A DNA stretch of 64,000 nucleotides from Seiridium cupressi (taxonomy: Eukaryota; Ascomycota; Sordariomycetes; Amphisphaeriales; Sporocadaceae), in the NCBI GenBank assembly GCA_036674765.1, contig JARVKI010000115.1, positions 1 to 64,000 on the forward strand, given 5' to 3'. This document shows, piece by piece, positions 23,053-34,497 of the stretch. Positions within the stretch are counted from its first letter, which is position 1. Each line of letters starts with the position of its first letter. The notes under the pieces are model-generated. The model worked only from the letters and a program-made list of their open reading frames with translations, ran no database searches and was not told the origin of the DNA. Both the position numbers and the translations under genes were made by a program.

Positions 23053-24023
23053 CTTGTGGTTCGTTCTGGTGGGGCCAGACTATGTGTGCTTCGGTATTCG
23101 GGTGCCACAATGGCAACAGGGAATTGTGTGCTTCACCTCATCACAGTATGTCTCGAATCACGCTGGGTTACGTGGTGGTGAGGGCGCAATGGTTTGAGTC
23201 GATGCCAAACCGCAGCTGTCGTAGGTTTCGAGATCGCTGGCAGGGATGAGCACGGACCCACGGTACGTATTGGAAAGAGCCAAAAGAAACATGTGGGCTA
23301 TTTGATATTCTTGTGACTGGGAGAGGCAGATCTCAGAAAATAATCTTCTTACAGCAGTCTTGACTATATAATACCGTATAGATTTTTAACTTGTAATCCC
23401 TCTATATAGTATTACCATAGTTTTGTCAAACTGTTCAACCCCATATCCATTCCGCAATTGGGGATTATCTAAACACTCACTGGTAACCACTAATATACTA
23501 CACTAACTTAATGTACTCTTCAGCCAGGCAGCGAGGCATCAGTTGATAGACTTGTAGAAATAGGTTATCCATATGTTCTGGGTCAGTCTTAAATACCGTA
23601 CAACTTCTGTCTTACTCAGTACTTTGGTAAAATAGCAATTTTAATAATAACAAGTATGCACCAATCCCTGCGCCGCTGGGTACGCCTGCACGCCATTCTT
23701 GAATTTTCCCTCCAAGCATCCCTAAATGTCCCAAAGCTGAGGCAAGTGGTTATCAGAAACCCTGCGACCTGCCTATACAAGCCAAGTGTTGGTGCTAGAT
23801 CCATATAGATCCACGTGGCCAACCATAGGGCGCAGATACTGGTCTTGATGTAAATTTATAATATCGGATGAATATCCGCCCTTCGGCTCCCCTCACATCC
23901 CTCCGGTCCTTCACCGCATTGCCAGCCGGCATCATGCCGTAAACAACTCTCAACTCCAACATCGCCTCATCCTTTTCGAGCCAGACACAATCCAGTAAAT
24001 CTCAAAAAAAAACATTCTGCACG
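23053..24023. other. Divergent promoter of SEC6 and the GFA-fold gene
   Basis: About 970 bases between divergent starts, A/T-rich around 23340-23660. No additional gene was recognised. Confidence 0.45.
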
Positions 24024-25264
24024 ATGTCATCAGCTGCAACAGGAGAGAAGCCCAGTCAGACGTATGAGTGCGGCTGTCACTGTGGCTACATCAAGTTCAG
24101 CATGACACTGTCGCCTCCGCTGACAGGGCAGCCTGAGGGCGAGAACTACAAGATCCTGCAGTGCAATTGCTCCGCTTGCACGCGCTTCGGGTATCTCCTT
24201 GTCTGTACGTTTGTTTCTGTGCTCATGACCCTTGTTCTCTTCATCAATGCGGCGCTATTGCTCTTTCTGTCAGTTTCGCAGGCATACTTTTGACATCAAG
24301 GTGCTTGGGTTATTCGTTGCTGGATGCTCCCAGGAAGGAAGATGTATGAGAAGGGCGGAGAGGATCGAAGCGCGCTGGTGCTGTGCCGTATGTTGTGGTG
24401 AGAGTATCCTAGATTACACCGTGTTGCAAGGCATGTGAGACTAGTATGACAGCATGTGGTACGCTGTACAGCTCCACATATGATCTAGGGTGACATCATA
24501 TGTTTACCTTACGGTAGACGATCTGTTAAGGCCGGCTGCAGTAGGCGTCCATGGGCACCGGCGTTGTGTGGACCCGTCGCTCCCTTGGATTGTGATATTC
24601 CGTCAGGCTCGACGGAGGAACTGCTAGCACCAGATTGCCCAGTCATCGAATCATACACGGTCAGGTATCGACGAGATTGTGTGCACAAGGCTAACGCTCA
24701 CCTCCTTCTTAACAGATCCCAAAGCTACAGAAGTTAGCTGGCACAACGATGGCCGGGCTCGCTGTGCCAACTACCAATTCAACACAAAGCAGAAAGACCA
24801 GATGTTCTGCCCCAAGTGCGGTGCGAGCCTAGGAATCGATTTCAGGGAGGTGCACAAGCCTCAGGTTTATGGGATCAGTGTAAGTATTGGTCTCCAGCCT
24901 CCTCTTATTTATTGTTTCAAGTCTAGGTTGAGAGAAACACAATGCCCGGGGAGTGAGAGAGCATACTGCTGAATGTCATGTTTGTCAATACCGAATATTG
25001 GCCATGATTACCTGCTAGGTGTGAGACATAGGAGGAAAACCTGGAAGATGAAGATATTTGTGTGCCAGCATGACAAAAGTTTGGCTGTGAGGCAGATGGA
25101 CATCAAGGTGGCTCACTAACTTGGACATAATATAGGCCCGCACGATTTATGGTATCAACGTTGATGACTTGACCTACAGGAAGGGCAATGGCATGGAAAA
25201 AGTGCTACCAGCTGGCGATCTATCAGGCCATTGGTGGGATGAAGAGAAGCAAGAGATGAAGTAG
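24024..25264 (+). CDS. GFA/CENP-V-fold zinc protein
   Basis: Three exons (24024-24204, 24716-24879, 25136-25264) encode 157 residues. The fold is recognised from its zinc ligands: CGCHCGYIKF near residue 17, CNCSACTRFGYLLVYPKATE across the first splice, and FCPKCGASLGIDFREVH, followed by YGISARTIYGINVDDLTY and WWDEEKQEMK. Members include glutathione-dependent formaldehyde-activating enzymes, but most fungal members have no proven substrate, so only the fold is claimed. Both introns are long for this window (511 and 256 nt), while all splice sites are canonical (GTACGT...AACAG and GTAAGT...ATAG) and phases match. The ATG follows an A-rich leader. SEC6 is divergent on the left and anthranilate synthase converges on the right. 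Confidence 0.82.
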
Positions 25265-25636
25265 TCCGGTATTGATAATAGCCACATCGATCACTTTAGG
25301 GCATAGTTCTGACGCTCTACGCATTCAGATGGGGTTTCACCACGAAATAGGCGGTATGATATATTGAATTGCTCCCATCACATCACGAACTATGGCATAA
25401 TCCTCACATAAGTGAAGAAAAAGACCTGTTTTTAGATATCGTTCATAATTTCTAATTTTCTGTAAATCGTCTTCACGCATCATACTCCTTTAGAGCCATC
25501 GCTCAGAACATCACCAAGAACTTCGACCATAACTTTTGTGTTGAGATGGAGGAATATGTGGGTTTCCTTCTCGAAATCTAGTGGGAATACCTCCAGCGCG
25601 GGAAACCGTGAACGCCTTGCTCCTAAAACACTGGAT
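25265..25636. other. Convergent 3' region
   Basis: 370 bases between the stop of the GFA-fold gene and the stop of anthranilate synthase. It probably holds both 3' untranslated regions. Nothing else is seen. Confidence 0.4.
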
Positions 25637-27247
25637 CTATTTGGCCTCTCCTACACGTTTAGCATAGATCGATTCGGCAGTTTTCAGGGTCGTCGTGTTG
25701 GCGCCCAACTTGTTAATGGTTTCCACCCACTCATCGTACTCATCTGAATCGAAAACAATGCCACCGCCAGCCTGAAGATATGCAATGCTATCCTTGTACA
25801 ACATCGTTCTCAGCGCAATGCAGGTATCCATGGCGCCCTCGATCTCCTCGCCTTCCGTGGTTACAGCGCCGTAACCAAAGTATCCCACTGCACCGGCGTA
25901 GATGCCGCGCTTCTCCTTCTCTAGCTCGGCGATCAGTTCCATGGCCTTGACCTTGGGTGCACCCGAGACTGTGCCAGCAGGAAATATGGACCTGAAGGCG
26001 TCGAATCTCGTTTGGCCAAGTCTCAAGACACCGGAGACCTGGGAGACGAGATGCTGTACATGACTGAACTTCTCAACGACCATGAGACGGTCTACCCTCG
26101 TGGTTAGAGGATCGCAGACACGGTTCACATCATTCCGCGCTAGATCGACCAACATGACATGCTCGGCGCGATCCTTTAACGAATTTCTTAGCTCACTCGC
26201 AAGCTTCTCGTCCTCTTCGGCGGTCTTGCCACGCTTCACCGTGCCAGCGATTGGGTGTGTGATGATGCGACCCTCCTCTTCTTTAACGAGCAGCTCAGGC
26301 GAAGCGCCGATAATCTGAAAGTCCTTGCAGTCTATATAGAATAGATACGGTGAAGGATTGACCGTGCGCAGGTGTCGATAGATGTTGAAGGGGTGCAAGC
26401 TTGTCGGCCTTGCGAATCTTTGCGAGGGCACGGCCTGGATGATGTCGCCCTTGACGATATGCTTCTTCAACGTTGTGACATGGTTCTCGTAGCCCTCCTG
26501 CCCGATGTTCGACTTTGCTTCATAGCCAAGCTTGATGGGCTCTTGTTTGGGGATCGGGATTTCGGGTGCATTGAGCACGTCAATCAGCTCGTTGATCGTG
26601 TTGGTGGCTTTCTCATATTCTGCAGGCAGAGACTCCAGGTTCTCGGGGATCGGCAAGTACGTAATGACCTTGATAACGCCGAAGAAACGGTCGAACGCCA
26701 CGATGGTGTCGAACAGCATGAACAGCGACTCTGGAATCTTGAGCACATCCTTCATCGGTCGCGCCGTTTTCGGCTCGAAGTATCGCACACAGTCATAGCC
26801 CACGTATCCCACAGCACCACCAGTTAGAGGGGGTAGCTTCAAACCCGGCACGTCCAGGACGGTGTTCTGTGCCAACTCTTTCTCGATCGACGGTAACGGA
26901 TCTGTAGATTCGCCATGACCTTCTCCCGTCACCAGGATCTTGCGGGGCCCCGAGGCAACGAAGCTATACCGGCCGACTCGCTCTGTAGCTGCGCTTTCGA
27001 AGAGAAAGGAGAAATCGGACTTGGAGTGCGTCGACACCTTGAGGTAGGCCGCAGATGGTGTTATGAGGTCGGCTGAAATTTGGCCGTATACGGGCACGAG
27101 GTTCGCCTTCTTCGCTCCCTTTTGGGGCTTGGAGAGGAGGTCCTGGATCGTGTCCAAGGACGGGAGTAGAATGTCCTGTAAGAGAGCGACATGTCAGTAT
27201 ATGTGATCTCAGTCTGGCAAGGACATTCTTCTCACAGCCTGACTCAT
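25637..27247 (-). CDS. TRP2: Anthranilate synthase component I
   Basis: A 12-nt first exon (27247-27236, Met-Ser-Gln-Ala) is joined across a 60-nt intron (27235-27176) to a main exon 27175-25637, giving 516 residues. The N-terminal half carries the tryptophan feedback site (FLFESAATERVGRYSFVASG). The catalytic half has the chorismate-binding motifs: ASPELLVKEEEGRIITHPIA and GTVKRGKTAEEDEKL, then EHVMLVDLARNDVNRVC, IFPAGTVSGAPKVKAMELI and AGGGIVFDSDEYDEW. The enzyme converts chorismate to anthranilate, the first committed step of tryptophan synthesis, with ammonia from the separate component II amidotransferase. No glutaminase domain is fused, as usual for fungal component I. TGAGTCA, the consensus for Gcn4/CPC1 regulators of amino acid synthesis, spans the start codon, but its position inside the coding sequence makes a role uncertain. 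Confidence 0.95.
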
Positions 27248-28117
27248 GGTGGACGCCGTAGTAGTGAATGGCTTCAGGTTTGGTGATTTTGCAATCGGTT
27301 TGTTCCACCAGACAGGACAATTGAGGAGTTCTGTTCTGTGCCACCTCTCAATGCAATGCAACGGCCCTGGGAACTTTTTGAGGTCCTGTAATCGGAGCGC
27401 GGGGCACAGGGCACAGTAAGCACCTTTTTATGGCCAGGCACAGCCATGGCGCACCGTAAGACTCGCCAAATTGCTCTCACATTGTGGCATAGTAAGGGAA
27501 AACAGTGAGCAGCTTGAAACTTACCATGGTGAGCAGGTTGCAAGACCGGGGTAATCTGCGCAGGGCGTATGTTAAAGTTGAAGCTACAACGCCCACCACC
27601 ATGACTCCCGCAATGATTTTAAAAGAGGACCCGTAAGTGCCACTGACCATCTATGACTAACACCATCTCGGCTTAGAAGATCTTTATACCTCATCATGGT
27701 CGGCAAACGGAAGGAATGATAACCTGCGATATTCAACTTGACAGTCCATGGGCTGAACCATAATGATATGGCGTATCCGTAGGGTAGCATGAAATAATGC
27801 GGTACAATCGACCCCTGTGGGCACTCCCACGGGGTTTGCCTCACAGAATGGGTGGTTATGTGACCTGGTGAAGGCATCAACTCTGTTGTTAAATTGTTTG
27901 GCTGGAACAGGTTAAGTGGCATTAGTTAGCAGATAAGGTACTTTTATTATAGAGTCAGCAACCCAGCTCTGTAATCATGTACATTTGTGAAGTGCATGAC
28001 TCTCAAGTCCTGGCCATGCGCATCACTCAGCTTTAGACTTGCGATCTCGCCAGATTATCACACTCTTCTCATATCAAACCCTTCTAGAACGTGGCTGAAC
28101 GCAAAAAACTCTTGGGA
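27248..28117. other. TRP2 upstream region
   Basis: About 870 bases between the TRP2 start and the stop of the next minus-strand gene. It should contain the TRP2 promoter and leader. Open frames such as 27274-27543 on the minus strand may be leader frames but show no family resemblance. Confidence 0.4.
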
Positions 28118-28941
28118 TCAGCTCTCAACCGCCAGAGCCTTAACGCCAACCAACTTCGCTTCTTTCCCCTTCCCATCTGTTGTCACAACCCAATATTCCA
28201 CTCTTGTGCCGTCTTTTGTTATCCTGTAGACCCTAACGTCGTTTCCCTTGCCTGCCTTGCGCACTGCATCGAGTATTTCCGTGTACTGACCTTGGACGTC
28301 CCAGTCGGCAGGATCCTGGATTTCAACCTGCGCACTTGATGGGTTCGGGTGGGCAATCAAACTGGCGAATTCCTCTATACAGTAAGTCTCTTGTTAGCCA
28401 AGTGTAGAAGTGCTGTGAACAGCAAGCCAGTGGCCGAAACACGACATCAGAACAACATACCCTCATCAGGCAGGCCCTTGCCGCCCTCGTCCCACTTCAG
28501 ACAAACAGGTACAAATGGCTCATCAGCGTCGCTAGTATAGAAGACGTCCTTGACCGCATTCTTCAGTACGGCAGGCACCTGCACGCCCGAGTCCGTGGCC
28601 TTAAACTCATGCTTTGCGCTGGCTGCAGATTTTGCATGGCCTGCGCTTGGATCCTCATTCGCCTTGTTGAGGAAGGCCATGTAATCTTCGTCCGAAGCCA
28701 TTCCAAGTCTGGGAGAAGTGGAAAAGGTCCTCCGAGGTAGGAATACTGCTTGCGGCCTCAAGATGGATGCGAGGAATGGTAACACTCGTGCAGGTTGCGC
28801 AGTTGGATGCTCTACGCTAGTCACGCGATGGGGCCAAGAAGATCTGGCAATAACGTGAGTTCCAGTTGCAATAAGAGCAGTTCTGAACGCAAAAGTAGAA
28901 ACGACAATAGAGTGTTGACGCAAAGTGGTTGCTTGTTGCAT
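28118..28941 (-). CDS. Predicted mitochondrial protein of unknown function
   Basis: Two exons (28941-28461 and 28374-28118) with an 86-nt intron (GTATGT...TATAG) give 245 residues from the ATG at 28939-28941. A second in-frame ATG at 28699-28701 would give 165 residues starting MASDEDYMAFLNKANEDP. The segment between the two starts is rich in Arg, Ser, Thr and Ala, with no acidic residue in its last 35 positions, and ends RRTFSTSPRLG, a typical fungal mitochondrial presequence ending. The body is soluble, with EFASLIAHPNPSSAQVEIQD after the splice and a C-terminus containing RVYRITKDGTRVEYWVVTTD. No domain family was recognised. Use of the first ATG would direct the protein to mitochondria; use of the second would leave it in the cytosol. 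Confidence 0.72.
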
Positions 28942-29330
28942 TTGAGTTGCTTCTCAAGTGGTGTACTTATATTAATGCTGAGAGGGAGGAGCTTGAAGGT
29001 GGGCTGTCTCGCATGACGCAACTTTGTACCTAAGCTTGGTTTACTTCTAGGGAAACCCGACCAAGCCCACCTAAGGACTAAACGCATCAAAACATTACTT
29101 TTAGTCATAAGAAGCTGGCGGACAATATCATTCACATGTTCAAGATATTTATTTATGCATGTCTGGGGAATATCAGGTTCTTTGTTCATCATGCAACTTT
29201 TCTCATTAGCTGCGTAAGATATCTCAAATACCAATTTTCAGACCACCACTCCCTTTGCAGTAGCCATGAAGAAACCCCAGGAACTCCGATGCAATTGACA
29301 GAATCAAGGAAACGGGAGTGCAGACGCTTT
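28942..29330. other. Gap between unknown mitochondrial gene and uL3
   Basis: 390 bases between two minus-strand genes, containing the uL3 3' end and the promoter of the next gene. Nothing else was recognised. Confidence 0.4.
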
Positions 29331-30800
29331 TTACGAGGCCTGGACCAAATCCTTCTTGAGAGTTCCCTGGTATTGCTTCTTCTCCGCCGGGGTCTGGAAA
29401 GCACCGTGACCGAATTCGGACGAGGTGTCGATCCACTTGAGCTCGACCTTCTCCAAAGCCTTTCTCGAGGTGTGAACGAACATGGACTTGCGGAGAGTCA
29501 TGACTCGCTTCTTGACACCAGGAATGGAACCCTTAACCATGACGAAGTCGTTGTTGACCTCACCATATCTGACAAAGCCACCCAGACTATAAGATTGTTA
29601 GATAACTGCGAAGCATGGAGGGGGAAAAGTGAAGAAACATACGGAGTGATGGACTTCTTGGTGACGTCCTGCTCGGTGGAAGCGTTGGACTCGTTGTCTC
29701 CCTTGCCGATACGGTAAACCTTGTGGTTGACCGAGGTACGATGGTGGTAACCCATTTGACCGGCACGGGCAACAGTCCACTGAACGTGGGAAGGATGCCA
29801 GGCACCGATACAGGCGACCTTACGCAGACCCTTGTGTGTCTTACGCGGAAGCTTCTTGGTACCCCAACGGGCTGTGACACCGTTGTAACCGTGACCCTTG
29901 GTGACGGCAATGACATCGATCACCTCATCCTGCTCGAAGATGCTGCTGATCTCGATCGGCTTCTCGAACAGACCGTGACCAAACTCAACCTTGTCGGCGA
30001 CGGAGCCACCGTTGATCTGGATCTCCATAAGGTGGGCCTTCTTCTGCTTGAGAGGAGTCTTGCGGATCTGGGTGTGGGCAAGAACACGGACGACGGTGCA
30101 GTACTTCTTCATGCGCTCGAGCTCGCGGGTGATGGATGAGCCCTTGTTCTCCGAGTGCTTCTTGGCGTACTTGGTGAAGGCCTTCTTCTTGGACTTGTAC
30201 CAGTTCTTGTAGAAGCGACGCTTGATCTCGTCGCCCAAGTGCTCAGCCCAGATGGTGGTAAGAGATCGGAGACCACGGGGAGTCTCGATGTATCCAACCA
30301 GACCAACAGCGATCATCTGTGAAATAAGATGTTAGCCATAGGCACATAGCCAAGCGGGCTGCGCTGTTCGTACCGGTGGGGTATCAATGATTGTGACGGC
30401 CTCGACAACCTCCTTCTTGTGTCCCTTGGCACCGGGTCGGTCGAGGTCTCGGACGATGGTGGTCATACCGGCCTTGTAACCCATGGCAGCCGTCAAGTGG
30501 ACGGGCTTCTTGGGGTTGTCCTTGGGGAAGCTGGAGAGCAGGCAAACAGGTCAGCGAGCTGAATCAAGACGGAAGAGCAGAAAGGGCCATGAGAGCTGGA
30601 GCCTAGCCATGGATTGTGTAGCCATGTTTTGCATCCCAGGAAAACCATGTCCAATTGGCCCTTCTCGTCGCAAGAGATAATAAACTTCCAACAGTCGGGT
30701 GCACTTACGACTTGACCTTGCCTCTGTGGCGGGCAGCACGCTTCCTGGGCAAGAAGGCCAGGGAGCCGTGGCGGGGAGCCTCGAACTTTCGGTGCGACAT
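29331..30800 (-). CDS. RPL3: Cytosolic 60S ribosomal protein uL3
   Basis: Four exons (30800-30709, 30530-30374, 30316-29643, 29586-29331) sum to 1179 nt and encode 392 residues, the normal size of eukaryotic L3. The N-terminus [20 protein letters not shown] is diagnostic. Other family text includes [40 protein letters not shown] across the second splice, [20 protein letters not shown] and [20 protein letters not shown], which lies near the modified histidine loop at the peptidyl-transferase centre, and [19 protein letters not shown]3 helps assemble the 60S subunit and shapes the A-site. Introns are 178, 57 and 56 nt. The first, near the start codon, is the longest, as is common in fungal ribosomal protein genes. 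I looked there for C/D-box snoRNA motifs and did not find RTGATGA. Confidence 0.97.
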
Positions 30801-31584
30801 CTTGATTGATCCTGCTGGTTAGTATCAATCCTGTCGGAGTTGTTGAGAGAGGGATAGGAAAGATCACAAAGAGGACTTCGCAAATCGCAAAAGGTCTAAC
30901 TGAAATTTCCAGCTGGTGAGGGCAGTAAATTTTTGGTGCGGGCTCGAAAACTGTGGGTCCTTAGCCTTCCTTGGATTACCCGGGGAAAGAGAGACCCGGA
31001 GCCCTGACGCTTGGACCACTTTCCTCTCGCTCGGCTTCCTGCCCATAGATGCCAATGACGGAACATGTCACATGACACGCGTGCTTTGGTAGTTCCTTGC
31101 TATACCCACTTTCTGGCTACTGGCTGACCTGGTGTTGGAAAAGAGCTGTGAGACATTCATTTTCGGGTTGAACCATGCTATTCAGCCTTACAACACAGAG
31201 AATTTAGACGACAGTATCCTCATTAGGCTACACCTAGTACGACAGGCAGTGCGAAGATTGGGGTTCGTAGGAAAGATGTCTCCAGCTATACTTGTAGTTT
31301 ATCGCACGTAGTCATAGCATTCATTTCCTCAATGCGTCAACTAAGCTTGAGTACAATGACATTGGCTGCGTCACTCCTTACTCCGCCGGATAAGTTTGCC
31401 CACGAATCGTCGTTCTGTTGTATTTAAGATCATGTACAGCTGAAACTATAGTTTGACAGAGAAAATGGGTATGTAATAAGTGCAAGTCAATATCTGTGCT
31501 CATCAATCTCGAGACCGATAACCAACCTCATCTACCACGCCTTTCCACAAAACCACCCTTTCTTGCAACGACAAAGTGTCTACA
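30801..31584. other. uL3 promoter and CYC8 3' region
   Basis: About 780 bases between two minus-strand genes. It should hold the uL3 promoter next to 30801 and the CYC8 3' untranslated region next to 31584. No other gene is evident. Confidence 0.45.
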
Positions 31585-34497
31585 TTATGCTGCTCCCTCG
31601 GCCTTGGGTGTTGGTCCCATCATTCCATTTATCCCCGCATTGACGGGCGTGGAAGTCTTCAACTCTCCTGTAGCTGACGCTGGCCCGGAGCTTGGCCCAG
31701 CAATAATGACCTTCTTTTCCTCTTCGCCGCTATCATCATAATCTTCGTCAACATCCATTTTCCGAGCAGCCCTTTCCGGCTCATTAATCTGCTGAGGTGC
31801 CGACACTGGAGCAGGAGGATGCTCATTCCTTGCACGCTCTTCCTGAGAATAGCCCTTGGGTTGGGCGGGGCCGGGACCACCCTGAGCTGGGCTATCATGA
31901 ATAACACCCTGCATCGGTTGAGGTCCATGCTGCATTGGCGGCAAGTGCGTCGACATCGGATGCGAAGGCTGATGGTGAGCAGCCTCGGAAGGGTGGTAGC
32001 TTTCGTTGGCGCGGCGCTGTTCGTCTGCTCGTCGCATTTCCTCGACATGGCGCTGATCATCAGCAGCACGCCGTTGCTCCTCCATGCGTCGCTGATCTTC
32101 GAAACGATGCTGCTCGGGAGAGGTACGGCGGTATGGCTCAGGGCCCGCTCGGAGCGGAGTGGAGGGGCGGCGGTGACGCATGTCATGGATGAGAGCACGG
32201 TTTTCTTCAGATGCAGGCTTCTTGATCGCAGGCTCGTCTTCCCATTCCCGCATACGCTTAGGTCCGACAGAGGGAGGGCGGTCATCTCCACGGTGCATAG
32301 GACCATCGGGTCCCATTGGGCCTTTGAGGGGTGGCGGCACACCATTGTCCATGTTGCTAGGTCCAGCCTCCTGGTGATGGCCATGTGGTGGTGGCTGGTA
32401 TTGCGGATAAGCCGACTTGGGTGAAGGCATGCGGTTGTCACGCATGGGAGGACGGGAGTCTGAGCGTGGAGATCCAGCCCGGTATGGCATCAGGTGTGGT
32501 GGAGGAGGAACGCCGTTAGGCGGCCCACTCGGCGGCCCATTGGGCTGCGTCATGCTTGCTGTCGGCGCCGGAGTGTAGTTGGGGTTACTGACGCGAGCGG
32601 GCGGGCCTTGGGCGGATGGTGGCGGAGGCTGCGACTGACCTGGCGGCGGACCGTAGTGAGGCGGTCCCGGAGAAGGGCCTCTGCGGATCGGGGCTGGGCC
32701 AGGACCAGGAGGGGGGCCTTGACGACTAGCATCGCCGTAAGGTCTCATCTGAGGCTCTTGACGGGGGCTTGGCTGACGTGGCATAGGTGGTGCAGGACCG
32801 CCGCGGAAAGGCTCTCTCTGGTCGTATGGGTTCGGTGGTTGGGGAGGGTTGACGTCGCGAAGACTAGCCCAACCATTCGATCCGCCAGGACCAACGGGAG
32901 GCCGTCCAGGCTGTGGTTGCTGGGGAGCAGCAGAGGCTCCTGTCCACTGAGGTGCCTGAGGTCCTTGAGCTCCGTATGACTGGGGATGCACGTCGGTCGG
33001 TACTGGGGCAGGGCCTTGAGGAAGGTGGCCACTTGATTGACCTTGGCGCAGAAGTTGCAGTCTGGCCTTGATATGAGGATTCTGAGGATCAAGCTCTGCC
33101 GCTCTCTGGTAGGCATCAAGGGCATCGCTGATTTGATTGTTGCAACTCTCGTACAACGTGCCCAAGTCGTACCATACCTCGCTGATGTAGGGGTTTAGCC
33201 TGATTGCACGGGAGTATGCATCGAGCGCATCCCGATACTGATTGATCTGGTAGTAAAGCACACCAATGGAGCACCAGAAGGTCGGGTTACGACCGTCTCG
33301 GTAGACAGCTTGTTGGTATGCCTCATAGGCCTTGGGGTATTTTTGCTGCGACATGTAACAGCGGCCGAGCAGGTACCAGCTTTGTGCGTCATTGTTATCG
33401 GCGCTGACAGATTTCTCTAGGTATTCAATAGCTCGCTCTTGACTTGAGAAACTGCTGCTCTGCTGGTGGTGGAGCCAACCAAGTTGCTGCAGAACCTTGG
33501 CGTGGTTTGGATCTCTCTCCAATACCCTGCCATAGGCGGCTTTGGCGCTGTCATACTACGGGGAGGGTCAGCCGGGCTGATCAATTGGGAAATGCAACAT
33601 CTATCACTCACGTCTTTCTGCTGTTCGTGCACGTGTCCAATTTGAAACCAAATGTCTTCCTCAGTCAGAGGTGGCGGAGGGGATGTGACGATATAGTTGA
33701 AGCACTGTGTGCAAGTTAGACACCGAATCGGATGAAAGATATGGGATTGAAGCCGACAAACCTCGAGACTTTGGCCGTATTTGGCTTGTTGCTTGTATAT
33801 TATGCCGAGTCGGAAATAGATCTCGTTGGCCTTTTCGAAGTCTGGCTGCATTTGCATGACTTGGGAGAATGCCTCCTCCGCATGCTCGAGAGAGCCATAG
33901 CGATCATACAGAATACCAATACCATACCACAGCTTGGGCTCTTTGGGATTGTGTAGGTTCACCAAGGCCGACTGGTATGCAGCATAAGCTTGTTGCAAGT
34001 CATCCATCATGAGGTAGCAGTGGCCTGCGTGCAGGTGTTAGTCGCATCCAAAGAAGCGAAGCGGCTTGTATATCCAGACATACCGAGACTGCCCCAGACT
34101 TCACCGTTTCTTTCATCAATTTTGAGGATTGCCTGGAGAAACTCTACCGCCTTGTGGAATTCCTCGCGCGTACGAAGAATTAAGCTTATTGCGTTCATGG
34201 CGGGGATAGAGTTTGGGTTCGCTCTAAGAGCATGTTCATAGGCATTCATGGCATCGTCGAGACTACCCAAAAGCTCGGAAAAGCTCCCTAGAGGACGACT
34301 TAGCGCCTACTCGGCAAGTGAAAACAAGTCATGCGTCGGTACTTACCAATCTGCAACCACAGAAGCTCATTGACTCCGTTGATCTGACGGGAGGGGGCAG
34401 CTTGTTGGGGGTACTGCGCCGCCCCGGGAGGTGGCGGTCCCTGAGGACCGTGATGCATTTGCATGGGCATCTGAGGCGAGGGATGGTGGTTTGCCAT
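31585..34497 (-). CDS. CYC8: Cyc8/Ssn6-type TPR transcriptional corepressor
   Basis: Five exons (34497-34347, 34287-34084, 34024-33762, 33704-33612, 33555-31585) total 2682 nt and encode 893 residues. After a Pro/Gln/Met-rich start (MANHHPSPQMPMQ) come about ten tetratricopeptide repeats over roughly residues 45-420, including LWLQIGSFSELLGSLDDAM, EVWGSLGHCYLMMDDLQQAY, LWYGIGILYDRYGSLEHAEE, DAQSWYLLGRCYMSQQKYPK and EVWYDLGTLYESCNNQISDA. The remainder is a long disordered region rich in Pro, Gln, Arg and His. This is the Neurospora RCM-1/Aspergillus SsnF group. The protein pairs with the WD40 protein Tup1 to repress many genes, including glucose-repressed ones. All four introns (56-59 nt) interrupt the TPR-coding part and none the tail. 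The ATG chosen is the first in frame; the frame is open a little upstream without an ATG. Confidence 0.95.

Noticed and set aside
30531..30708. Possible C/D-box snoRNA in uL3 intron 1
   Set aside because: A CTGA is present, but no RTGATGA box C and no terminal stem were found.
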